From: Helianthus annuus
Taxonomy: Eukaryota > Streptophyta > Magnoliopsida > Asterales > Asteraceae
DNA: 64,000 nt
Direction of reading: 5' to 3'
NCBI RefSeq assembly: GCF_002127325.2
Contig: NC_035438.2
Location: 89,652,385-89,716,384, forward strand
Notes under the pieces: model-generated
What the model was told of the DNA's origin: nothing
Database searches by the model: none
Seen by the model: only the letters and a program-made list of their open reading frames with translations
In this document: positions 9,818 to 21,133 of the stretch, in pieces
How positions within the stretch are numbered: the first letter of the stretch is position 1
Layout: the number at the start of each line of letters is the position of its first letter
Translations under genes and position numbers: made by a program

Positions 9818-12585
9818 TGTCACACCCTCAAAATCCACAAGCGGAGTATTACCGCGAGGCGTGTGACTGACCAGGATCATACCACCAATTATAATTAACA
9901 TTAAATAAAGTAAAGTAAAACCAAACGTCTAAAGTTCTCCAAACCAAAGTTCAAAACCAAGTTGGATAGTCAGCGGAAGCATTTAAGTTCAAAACCAAAA
10001 CTTAAGCTTTTAATTTAATAAAGTTTTTCATGAACACGCAGCGGTTCATGTCCCACAATGACTCCTGCTCCCCTGCAAGCTCCAGCTAAACCTCTAACGA
10101 CCTGCAAGACATGTAACAACGAGTCAACAACAAAGTTGAGCGAGTTCACAGTTGTTGTTCATTATTAAGTTGTTTCAAAACCAGGAGTTCATTTGTAAGT
10201 TGTAAGTAAATCCGTTTACCCTGTTTCCCAAACATATCCATAGTTGGTGGGGGCTTCCCCATGTTAACCACTAGACCTGTTTACCATATCGACCACTAAC
10301 TAAAGTAAGTTGGTGCCCTGACGTCAATGTCTATCATCATTGACTAGTGCCCAGATCCATTAGTTCACGCCCGTCCTCTGCGGCACGGTGTGAGGGTTGT
10401 CAAACCTAAATAGCGCTATCTAACTAATGACCCGCTCGCCATTGGCCAGGCGATTAAGTCGATATAAAAGGAGGGACTTCATGATAGAGAGTTTTGGTCT
10501 AGTATCCGTGTTGTCACCCTTCAGTAAAGAGGGTGTGTACGTAATCCCAAACCAGGAGATTACGCAGGTTCCGATTATATTCTTATCACGTGTTGTCACC
10601 CTTCAATAAAGAGGGTGTGTGCGTGTCCCAAACCAGGAGATCACGCAGTTTCATTATAAATCCTTTACCCATTCTCAATCCTTGGGAATCCCATGCCTTG
10701 TGGAAAGTGTGAACTCACCTTGGTTTGCTCGGTATGTTATATTTCACTATCCGTTCAAAAGTGGTCAACCAGATCCTAATGTGATTACCATTTACAGTTA
10801 GTTTGTGTATATGCAACGCAGGTGTTCTTTGCATTTATCACATAGATCACAAATAAACAAAACACATATCTTAATGCAAGTCATGGCAAGTGTTCGAATC
10901 CTACTATCAATCATAATGCAACACAAAACTTCGTTTCATCACACATTGTATCCTCATATGGTAAACATTTGATTTATATAAAAGTATATCTAAGTTACTA
11001 GTTCACACTTTACAAAACTCATGTTCATTAAACTAGTAATTCCTTACTTTCTCATAACCAGTTAGTATAATGTATACACAATCAAGCAACATATTCCTTC
11101 GCTGTTAACTAAGCCCCTATACAAAAGACTTCGACCCAATACCTATTACCCAAACCAAGTTACTGGGCCCCTTATCCAACCCAGCCTAATACCGGCCCAC
11201 GTGCATGCCAAACTAATGGCCCAATTCAAGTATGTAACATGCCAGAGTTAAATATATAATCAAACATAATCAGTCCATTCATAATGCATCAGTGATGTGT
11301 GTGTGCTCGAAGCCCAGGTTAATTCGACCACATTCTAATCCATAATCTACGGCCGAGGTTTAAAGTACTAAATGCCCCTGTGATATATCCCAATCCAAAC
11401 AAGACTTGCACGATTACTATAACATATATTAATTAAAACAACAAGACATAGATATAAAAATTATATATATTGAAAACGAGATTAAGGATGATGATTTGAA
11501 GGACAGAATAGTAATTACACTAATATGTAATTGATTTTCAAGTTCTTAAACTCACATGCATTGACAGTATATTCACATACACACTGAATTTTGCATTAAA
11601 TGAATGCACATGAGATTGATTAAAAAAACCAACAAACTTTACACTCACTAACTTTTAATTGGACCTATTCTAATGACAATAAATGCAATATCAGGGAACA
11701 AAGAACAATATCTCGTAAACTCGTCTAAGTCCTCAATAACGAAACAAAACTATATAATATAATCTACAAACTTAATACATCATGCATGAGCAGCCTGTAT
11801 CTTTAACATTCAGATCGGTTATATCAAACTAAACAGATACTCAGATCGCATTGGAAAACAATGTTAAAACAGATTCTGATCATATATTTTACTGGTGATT
11901 AATACGATTATATCCGCACTAGAACTATAATAATAACTATAACACCAATCAAAGTCACCAAAACACAATCAACTTAAACATGGAATCTAGTGTACTAACC
12001 AAGAAGACTCGACTAAAGAATCTGATGTCTTCGAACTACAGGATCACTTCGAGAGGGGGGGGGGGGTCTCCACTACCGCACGTACGTATGGAATCGTAGG
12101 GTTTAGTGTTTGGGTTTTTATGATAAGCAACCAATTAATATAATACTAATTGATATAGGATGTTTGGGGCGGTTTGGGCTTTGACCAAACTGGCTGCCAT
12201 CGGTTCCCAGATATAGATAAGGGTAGGTTTGTTTGATAAAATTATGAGTTGTTAAAATAACAAATTATATTTACACCTAATTTAATACCAAACTATCTAA
12301 CATCTAATAATCAAAACCAAGTGGGCCGAAAACAATATTTTCATACACAATGCACAGTGTACTGGGCCGAGATCGAATTAAAACACGTGGTATATTGGGC
12401 TCGGGTGTGAAGATACGACCCAGTTGAGGTGCGGCCCAATGTCAAAACATTATCTAATAAGTTATTACACCGATCAATTTAACAAGGTTATACGAGTAGA
12501 ATGTTTTAACATATTAGAGAAGGATAACGAGAAGTAAAGATCAAAAGATGGAACGTTATCGACCTCGAAAGTTCGGGTTGTCACA
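9818..12585 (-). repeat. E2 5' LTR (2768 bp)
   Basis: Minus-strand ends TGTGACAACCCG (12585) and GAGGGTGTGACA (9818). The inner 50 bp resemble the corresponding part of the E1 LTR, so the two families are related. It contains a G-run of variable length (near 12053) and no gene-like ORF. Confidence 0.9.
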
Positions 12586-12674
12586 GATAAGATCATCTGG
12601 GATTTCGCTTTTACGTGCAAAAACATCTGATTTCGCTTATTTGTCACTGTTTTTGAAAAACGTGCTAAGTCATC

Positions 12675-15600
12675 ATGGATACCGAGTTCTATAACGCATT
12701 TGCTACACCGTCTGTTCCAGCTGCTATTGCTCAAGCTATGAGTTTAGAAAATGAGACGGGAACCACCCAAAAGCCCCCGAAATTGATGAGTATCGAAGAA
12801 TATTACGGATGGAAAGATAGAATCGAGAACTAGGTTCAGGCAAACCATCTTAGGTCTTGGGAATGTTTACAGAAGAAATATGTGTTGCCTCGAACAGATT
12901 TGCAGGTTTTAAAAGAGTTATCTGAGTTCACTAATCAGGAACGGGTTATGTACAAAGCTGAGAAAATGATGATAAGTCTGCTTCAGCAAGCAATCAAAGA
13001 AGACATATTAATATTGCTTCAGCACGACAAAACTGCAAAATCAATCTGGGATGCACTTAAAGTCAAATTTGAAGGTAGTGAAAATATGATAAAGAGCAAG
13101 AAGGCGCTGCTCAAGAAGGAGTTTGATTTGTTTAGCACTTTGCCTGGAGAAGACACGAAGAAGCTGATTGAACGTTACTGCCACCTTGTGCGATCAATGT
13201 CGATGTTGAGTATTACCAAAGATCGTGAAGAGTGGGTAGACAAGCTAGCTGATGCACTACCGCAGAAAGAATGGGGAACGTATTTGATGATTCTGAAAAA
13301 TACGGGTGATTATGACGGGCTAACGATCTCTCAGTTCATAGAAAAATCGAGAGTCAGGATCTGGAACAACAGAAGATCGCTAGGATGAACAGTCCGAGTG
13401 GTCAACAGGACGTGAAGATGTATTATAAAGGTAGTATTCCAGTTCCAGAATCTGAGAGAAGTCCGAAAATCCAAACTGCATTCAGTGCTGGGGATTCATC
13501 AGAAAAAGCTGATCAGGGATCAAACAAAAGCAACAGCGGATTCTCATCATTTCCGAGTGTCAATCCTAAAGAGTCAAATACAAGTTTTCAGTCTCAAGGC
13601 ATAAAAACAGGAAATGGTTACGTAATACAGTGCAACATCGCTCTAAATCTTCCAGAAGGCCAAAGTTTTTCTGAGGAAACTGCAAAAGACCACATGGCTC
13701 TACTTGGTTCAGTGTTACTTTCATATGAAGGTCTTGTTGCTGGTCGGATCGGAAATCCTATGCTCACCAAAGAGGATTACGATCAAATAGACGCCGAAGA
13801 GATGGAATTAATGGATATCAAATGGTGTCTAGCTAGCGTTCTTAGACGTGCTGAAAAGTTCAAGACAATTACTGGGAGAAATGACTTTCTTGATGCACAT
13901 ATTTCTACTTCTGGTTTTGATAAATCTAAAGTTACTTGTTTTCGATGTAGGGAGAAAGGCCATTTCAAACGGGAATGCAAAAACAGGGAAGCTAGTGGTG
14001 CTCAGAATCCATTCGGAAAAGATGACTACTACCGGAAAGCCATTTATCAGCAAGTTGGTCAATCACAAGACTCACAGACGGCTCATGGTAGGAAGATTGA
14101 GGATTCAAAGAGAGCGTGTTTGGTAGACTTTAACTGGAGCAACTACATATCACCGGAAAGCAAAGCATGTCTAGTTGATCAGGATGATGAGAGACTACCT
14201 GAAGGCTTCAGCTGGGATATGTTTGTTGATGAAAAAGGAGATTTCAAAGCTTTCATTGCAAAGATTGTCAGAGAGCCAGACATGTTTGCCACCTGGATGA
14301 AGTCTATTGGTGAGATTGTGAAGAGTGTGGAAGAAGTATCTATTACATCTGATGAAAGTTCAGAAAGTGCTGATGATAGGTCACAAAGTTCAGATGAGAT
14401 TATACAGAATGATGTTAGTTCAGAAAAGGAAGTTGTATTTGATCAAACACCATCTGATTCTGGTTTATCAGACGCTAGTTCTGAAAAATCTGCACAGTTT
14501 GATCAATCACCTCGAGATGACAGCAGTGATGATGAGGAAGAAAAACATATCAATGTTGCTAAATTTCATCTTTCTCCTGAAAGTTTTCATTTTTATTTTG
14601 CAGATCGCTTGGAGAAACTGAAGGAAAAACGAGCTGCTAAAGAACAACAACAAAAGAAATCTGAAGATGTTGTTCAGAAAGAGAATGTTGAAAGTGTTGT
14701 TGCGGAGATGGTTGAGTCTGATAAAGTGAAACAAGATGAGAAGGTGAAAGAAGAAGAGAAAGTAATAGAAGTGGTAAAGACAATCGAGGTTGAGAAGATT
14801 GTTGAAGTTGTCAAGCCTTGCACAAAGTGTTTGGAAGCATGCAAGGAATGTGCAGTAAAGAATGATATAATTGCTGAGTAAGAGAAGAAGAAAGAGCAGT
14901 TGCTGTTCAACCTCAACTATCTAAAAGAATCTTATGATGTCTTAAACAAAACAGTAACTCGTCTCCAAAAGACAAATTCTGAGAGAAAACAAGCACTAAC
15001 GATGATGAATGCTGTAATGATGACAAAGTAGAAAGCCATCAACTTTTACATCGAAGAGAGTGCTAAATGGAAACAGGAGTTTGAGACAGAGAAAATCGAG
15101 AATGAGAGAATTAGACGTTTATTGCAAAGTTATTCTAGTTCTGATTATCTCATTGATCGTATTTACCCAACTGTTGCAGGTATGGAAGCTTTTCAAGATG
15201 AGAAGCCGAAGAAAAAGAAAGATAGTGGTAAGAAACCGACTGTTAGCTATAACAAGTGTCCGCCTCCAATTTGGGAAGGGTATTCTCCTAGAAAACCAAA
15301 CGAGGAGCAACTTGAAAAAGCAGTCAATATAAAGCTAAAAACCGACACAACTGACGTATTACCAGAAAACATTGACGTCACGTTTACCTCTTCTGACACT
15401 GATCATGAGTCTGAGTTAATCAAAAAGGTGGTCGATCAGGTGTTGGATACTGATGAGGAGTTTGAGTCAAAGTCTGAGTCTGGAGGGTCAAATTCATCAG
15501 TCAACAGTCAAAAGTCGTCGGTTAAACGGTCTTATAGTAAAGAATTTTTGTTATCAAAAGCAAATTTGGATGATGAAACATTTGAAGTCGCATACACTTT

Positions 15601-16606
15601 AAATGATTCGGACAAATTATACTCTGATAAAGAGTTTCCAATAAGAAGTGTTCGTTTTGACATGATCAAAAAGGTTTTCAAAATGACAGAAATTAATATT
15701 TCTGAAATAAAAGATTTAAATCTTACTGGAAAACCTAAAAAGTACACTTCAAGAGTTGAACAACGTTTAAACAAGAAAAAGGGAAATTCTGGTTCTGGTT
15801 TTCAAAAGAAACCAAACCAAAATCGTAGCTACAAAAAGAAAGGTTTAGGATTTATTCCACCAGAAAATCATAAAAATATGAAAAATTCTAAAACAAAAAC
15901 AGAATTTGTGTCAGCTGGAAGTGCTGAGGAGGAACAGAAGAAACCGTTCTGGAGACAGTCAAATCAAGAGTTTCTCGCTGAAAAGAGAAAGATTGGATCT
16001 GAAGCGTCACATCCAAAGGAAACTCGCACATGTTACAAATGCAATAAAGCTGGTCACATTGCATGGAACTGTCAGAAATATGCCAAAACAAAACAGGGAG
16101 TTTCTAGAAAATTGAAAGAAAAGGTTGTTGATATTGAATCACCAACCAATAGACTTAAAGTTTTTAAAAATTCAACTTATGAGGTTGGTGAGTGTTCGAA
16201 AAAGAATTTTTATAAAAAGAAAGAGAATGACAACCAAATGTGGGTTGTTAAAAAGGTTGATGAGAAAGTCGGCGATGAATCTGGTTCCACAAAGCCAGAA
16301 GAGCCACAAGATGAGGTAAAAATTTCAGTGAATGATGATGATTTTCCATCACTGAAATTTGAAGAAGTTAAACAGAAGGTTGGAAAGATTGATATCTCGA
16401 ATCAGTTTTACAACGAGAAAACTAGGTTTGATGTCGAGAAAACATTCAATGGGAGTGTTAAGAAGATTTTTGGAAAAATGTTGAATGGGAAAGCAAAGGG
16501 GGTTAAAGATTTCTATGCAACTAAAAAGGCAACATACAACCCCACTGCGCAAGAACTGAAAACCATCAAGTCTGAGAAGACTTGGATGGAAGTCTGTTTC
16601 CCTTGA
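12675..16606 (+). pseudogene. E3 Ty1/copia gag pseudogene (about 1300 codons, two zinc knuckles)
   Basis: It starts MDTEFYNAFATPSVP at 12675. An in-frame TAG follows at 12831, then a UBN2-like copia capsid region (to about 13340) with DKTAKSIWDALKVKFEG. A one-base frameshift near 13345 moves the reading to the frame open from 13385. The first knuckle, CFRCREKGHFKREC, is at 13937-13978. A long acidic Ser/Glu-rich and Lys/Glu-rich region, probably coiled coil, follows to about 14880. In-frame TAA (14879-14881) and TAG (15029-15031) interrupt it. The second knuckle, CYKCNKAGHIAWNC, is at 16031-16072. It ends at TGA 16604-16606. This is a nucleocapsid-type RNA-binding structural protein, broken by three stops and one frameshift. 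The unusual length and widely spaced knuckles match what I recall of sunflower-family copia gags. Confidence 0.85.
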
Positions 16607-17134
16607 AGTCTTAGGACTATGCCGGAGATCCAAAGTTTATATCGTGGATCAGGAATCGACATCATTCTAGTGTTTGAAAAGTTTGCTTGAAAGATTTTGA
16701 AAGTGTTTAAATTTTACAGGTAAAAGACTATGCCGGAGCTTCCAGGTTGGTAAGTGCGAAGCAGGAATCGTCATCCTGATTGGTAAAATGATGCATGTAG
16801 ACGTAACATTCCTACAGTTGGTATTGGTTAGTCATACCTACAAATGGTATTGTTTTTTATTTTTGAAGTGGTTATTTTTACAAGTGGTACAGAGGTTGCT
16901 TAAATGCAAATGGTAAATCAGGGACATTAAGTTGTACTTGATTTACTACATATCTGATTGATAAACAAGATGATGAACCATAACCCCGAATCTTATGATA
17001 ATCCTACAAGTGGTAAAAACAAACTCATTTTCCAAAAAAATCATTTTGATTAAAACAAACTTAAGTGTTTTGAGATCTAAATGAGAAAATGGTTTGTTGA
17101 AAGGGGGAGTTCAGATTTTTTATGCCTAGTGAAT
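16607..17134 (+). other. E3 non-coding region after gag
   Basis: Two short imperfect repeats begin GACTATGCCGGAG (near 16616 and 16728). The region ends in the purine tract AGGGGGAG (17102-17109). The aspartic-protease active site expected after a copia gag is not encoded. E4 is inserted at its end. Confidence 0.6.
17130..17134. repeat. Target-site duplication of E4, left copy (TGAAT)
   Basis: TGAAT immediately precedes the 5' LTR and follows the 3' LTR at 31211-31215. Confidence 0.95.
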
Positions 17135-20100
17135 TGTGACAACCCTCACTAAACCAGGTATCCGTACGACTTAATTAATAATTAATTGCTGCTTAATTAC
17201 TGTGCTTGACTGAAATTGTGGATGAACTGCTACTTGACTGTTGATACTTGTATATTCCTGCATCATACTTTACATACCGTCACTACATTATTTACATACT
17301 GAACTCTAGTGATAAACATGATGCACAAAAGCACAGTAGCACTATGAACGGACAACCTATTGAACATGCTGATAAAGCCAGGATCAGGCAGATATTGCAT
17401 CTAAGGCCTGTATGAGCCAGAAAGATTTTACTACACCCATAGTGAGTGTAGGGATACCAGGGTTGTAGAACTGCGTCTCTAGGAATAAGATACAATGACA
17501 GGATGTGCCTAGGATATACACTAAGCACAAAACTCAGCACTTTACTTAACAATTCAGCTTTTAGCTAACTAATAAAGTGCCAAAACATGAGAAAAATATT
17601 ACTAGACACTTTCCAAAGTGTCGGGAATAAGTTGTGTCACTAAAAAGGGTATTAACGACACTTAAAAGCTTTGCTAAGCACTTTAACGGATTACTATCCA
17701 ACCGAACAACCGGACTATACCCGGAACATGAAAATATTGTCATAAACATTATTGGTCTTTTTCTGAGCCAGTTAGGGTCCCTGAATACCCTAACACCCGC
17801 TATAAAACACAATGCACAACTAACCGGGTTAACTACTTAACTAAGTTAACCTAACTAATAAGCTAACTAAATGGTTAGAATGGAACTAGAACCCCCCCCC
17901 CCTCACTAACCGGCCCCAACTAAGGGGGAACACACTTTGGTTTCTTTGATTATTTTAATCAAAAATGTTTAATATCCTAAAGACATAAGAACCCTTGGAC
18001 ATTAACTCTAATTTTTGTCTATAAAACACTAAGCTTGCACATAAGAACATTCACATATCAACACACAACAAAACTCTTTCTCTTGCCCTCTAAGGCTTCG
18101 GCCGAACACACCCACACAAGCCACCACATTTTCGAGTTTAGTTCATCCAATTCCAACATCATACAAGTGTCAAGGGTCACGCATAAGGAGTCTTGGTGCA
18201 CTCGGAACTCGGAGGGCCTCATTCTCTTGCTTTTATCCACCCTATTTGCGCTTAGATTCTTCCCTAGCCTCGAGCTAGTGGTATGTTACTTAAAACACCC
18301 TCTCGAACTATTTTAAAGTGGTTAATACGATGCGTAACGATTAAAACTCGAAATCATACAAGTTGATGCTTTAAAGTCTACTAAAAACACAAATAAAGAT
18401 GGTTAAAAGCTTATAAGTTGTGTAAATGTTGTAGTAATTGTTTTGTGTGGTTATTCTGACCCGATCTTTGTTGTGGTAGCTCGGATCATCATTTAACCCG
18501 GGTTAGTCATGATCATGGATCATGACATAAGGTTGTTTTGAATGAAACAAGGGTTAAAAGGTGAAACTCTACCACACACGAATCATGAACTTGTGTAAAA
18601 GCGTTTTTACTTGTAAAATAGTGTTTAAAACTCGTAGATCTACGTATCTACAAGTGGTATTTTCAAAGGACCGAGTGTCAAGAAAATCATGTTTTCTAAA
18701 GGCAGATCTTATGATAACTAAAATGATTATTAGAACACACAAGTGTGTAAACACTTGTGTAACGCAAAGTTTCGACAAAATAACTATTTTTTGTAAAATT
18801 TACAAGAAGATGTAAAGACGGGATTTCTTTAAAAGCAAGGTTTTTACGAGATTGGATTGCTTTATATAAAGATCCGCTAAAAGTAATGGGATTTACTTCA
18901 TAATTTTAGAAAACTACAAGTTCATGTGATTTATGCGATTTACATATTTATTAACTAGTTTGTTGTGTTGAATATTGTTTTGATTGAATAAGAAATTGGT
19001 TGAATTGATTTGTAAAAGAAAATGATACGCTTGAAAGCGTGGCCACCTCCAGTTACAGAGGAAACTCTGGCGAAATTTTTCCAAAAACCTAACACTTAGA
19101 ATTATTTTCACTATAAGTGTTAGAAATACTTTTCGACATGTTTTCAAAATATAAGTTTCGCCACAACTTTATTTACAAAATATCGGAGGTGGGATTTTCA
19201 CAAAATTAAACGTGATAAATATATATTTAGTAAATATATTTTTTCACAACGTCACTTGTCAATTATTTTGTGAAATGTATAAATATTATTTTTAGGGTAA
19301 AAATAATATTATCAAACGCTAACGAATCCAAAATAATACGAACGCTTTCACGATAATCATATAAGTTACACCGGTAATTACTATTACCACTCGATCGTTA
19401 AAACGTAACTTACGCATTTTACAGAAATAATTATGAACGCGTATATTTGACAAAGTATTATTTTGGGAGAATTTTGTGAAGTAAAAATATAATATTTTTG
19501 AGAAAAATAATTATATTTGAAGTAAGAAATAAATATATATTAAGTGAGACTACACATGTATTAAATCCCCCATCCTTGGGAAGGAAAATAATTACCAAGT
19601 ATGCACAGAATGTAAACACGAAATAATTGTCTAACTATTTCCCAAAACCTAAACATTAAAGCTAAGGCACGGTCGTCCGTCTAATATAGTTAGAACTTGT
19701 AGGTCGTTGCACAGCTGCTTGCTTTTGGAGACATACTTGGTAGAGATGCACCGTTGTGAGTTCATGTCCCCCTTTTCTCTTAACTATTTTCAATTTTCTA
19801 AACTGCGGGGGTGAAATACATGTTACTATGATTATGAATTCTTTATACATGGTATGGTTAGCGTAAGGAGGTTTGTTACTTAGATCATGTGAATGGGTAG
19901 GCGGAAACTTGAGGTCATTAATCCTCAGGGTAGGACCGAGGGGCAGGAGCGATAGATCTATTTGGGTGTAGCGAGCCCAGTCCCAGACCCAGCATAACGG
20001 AGCTCGGGATGACTTTGTACCCGGCGCATAAATCTGCTAGGTTTGAGCCTTCCTACTTGTATTTCACACATATCAATGGCCTTGCAAACCATTGGTGATC

Positions 20101-20545
20101 TCTTTTTCCTTATTTGCTACATACCAGGATTTTGATAAATACAAAGGTTTATTTACTCACTTACACATGAACTCACTCAACATTATTGTTGATTTTTCAA
20201 CTTACATGTATTTCAGGAAATTAAAGGATCTGGCATGGTATGGCACGTTCTCCCGCTGCACTATTTCCGAGGTCATCCGGGTTTAGGGAATGTGACTCTT
20301 TACTGGACAAGTCACAGTCCTTAAACCGTGTTTGTGTTATGTTTAAGTTTGTAATGTTTGTTGAACAAGGTTATGGTCGTTAGGGTGTGTTCCCGTTAAA
20401 ACAATGTTGTTGTTTTTGGATTTTAAAACTTAATTGAATGGATGATCTTGCATGGTTTTTATTTATATAGCTTTGTTATGGTTAAGCTATGGTATTAAGA
20501 AGTCACACCAAATTAACCACGCTTCCGCAAAGCCAGGGTCTGACA
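17135..20545 (+). repeat. E4 5' LTR (3411 bp)
   Basis: Begins TGTGACAACCCTCAC. It ends GGTCTGACA where the 3' copy has GGTGTGACA, so one terminal base has mutated since insertion. TATAAAA at 18020-18026 is followed by a CA/CT-rich leader, giving a U3 of about 0.9 kb and a long R-U5. A GC-richer block near 19860-20010 is shared with E10. Open frames such as 17561-17840 and 18035-18316 recur identically in the 3' LTR and have no protein signature. Confidence 0.95.
18020..18026 (+). promoter_or_regulatory. TATA box of E4 5' LTR
   Basis: TATAAAA in an AT-rich U3, followed by CATAAGAACATTCACATATC and a pyrimidine-rich stretch. Transcription probably starts about 30 bp downstream. The same sequence is at 28669-28675 in the 3' LTR. 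Confidence 0.6.
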
Positions 20546-20548
20546 GCT

Positions 20549-20560
20549 TGGTATCAGAGC
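20549..20560 (+). other. E4 primer-binding site, initiator tRNA-Met type
   Basis: TGGTATCAGAGC starts three bases after the LTR. The following bases (TCTGATCAT) differ from the other gypsy elements in the window, which continue with CAATGG-like sequence or its variants. Confidence 0.9.
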
Positions 20561-20709
20561 TCTGATCATAGCGAACTAGGATTCCCTCTCGAGTCTAGAC
20601 TATGATCACTAGGGCTCTCACGAAAACATTTTTACTGCATACCACTTAAGTCCAGATCCAAAACGTTTTTACAAACAAATGTTGAGCACATTTTATTTAT
20701 TTATTTTTA

Positions 20710-21042
20710 GGCTCAGTCTTGGAGGCTGAGCCTCGGTCTTGGAGGCCGAGGCTCGATCTAAGAGATCGAGGTAGATGGCTAGTGAGACTAGGAATAGTAG
20801 GCTCAGTCTTGGAGGCTGAGGCTCGGTCTTGGAGACCGAGGCTCGATCTAAGAGATCGAGGTTGAGGGCTAGTGAGACTAGGGAGAATAGGCTCAGTCTT
20901 GGAAGCTGAGGCTCGGTCTTGGAGGCCGAGGCTCGATCTAAGAGGTCGAGGTAAATGATGGAGCAGTCTTAGAGACTGGGAGGAATTTGGCTAGTGGGAC
21001 TAGGAGTGTCAGTCTAGGAGACTGGGAGGCTAGTGGGACTAG
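20710..21042 (+). repeat. E4 leader hairpin array (90-bp units, about 15 stem-loops)
   Basis: Two 90-bp spacings (20710, 20800, 20890) are followed by a degenerate third part. Each unit contains successive stem-loops: CTCAG/CTGAG, CTCGG/CCGAG, CTCGATCT/AGATCGAG and CTAGT/ACTAG. In the first two the loops are near TCTTGGAG. The degenerate part adds CAGTCT/AGACTG twice and CTAGT/ACTAG twice. The stems differ but stay paired. The array lies in the untranslated leader between the PBS and the first ORF. Confidence 0.9.
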
Positions 21043-21133
21043 GAGAATTATGTGATTTCTTACTTGGTGACTAATGTGTTTATCTGATTATATGACTGAT
21101 TCTTTGTGCATATTGTGTTTATGATACAGACAT

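Larger units (their letters stand above)
5445..12585 (-). mobile_element. E2: non-autonomous Ty3/gypsy-derived LTR element
   Basis: A minus-strand element with 5' LTR 9818-12585, PBS 9797-9814, a 2.5-kb interior (7322-9817) and 3' LTR 5445-7321, whose remaining 0.9 kb lies beyond the E1 insertion. The two LTR copies align almost base for base over about 1,880 bp. The interior keeps only a decayed pol tail, so the element could have moved only with enzymes supplied elsewhere (large retrotransposon derivative type). Its right end adjoins E3 sequence at 12586. Confidence 0.85.
12586..17134 (+). mobile_element. E3 (left part): Sirevirus-like Ty1/copia element with gag only
   Basis: The left segment of a copia-type element that resumes at 31216 after the E4 insertion. 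It starts abruptly at the E2 insertion, so its 5' LTR and PBS should lie beyond E2, off the window. It carries an oversized gag pseudogene with two zinc knuckles and then non-coding DNA. No protease, integrase, RT or RNase H is seen in either segment. Repeated AGGGGGAG purine tracts downstream of the coding region (17102-17109, 31338-31345, 32405-32412) are the multiple-PPT signature described for Sireviruses. Confidence 0.75.

Noticed and set aside
17885..17905. Poly-C/poly-G runs (also near 6796, 12053, 28538, 42166) as functional elements
   Set aside because: Lengths differ between paired LTRs as expected for slippage; no consistent position.
17561..18316. ORFs repeated in both E4 LTRs (also 28208-28965)
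   Set aside because: They are duplicated because the LTR is duplicated; no protein pattern, and they overlap the promoter.
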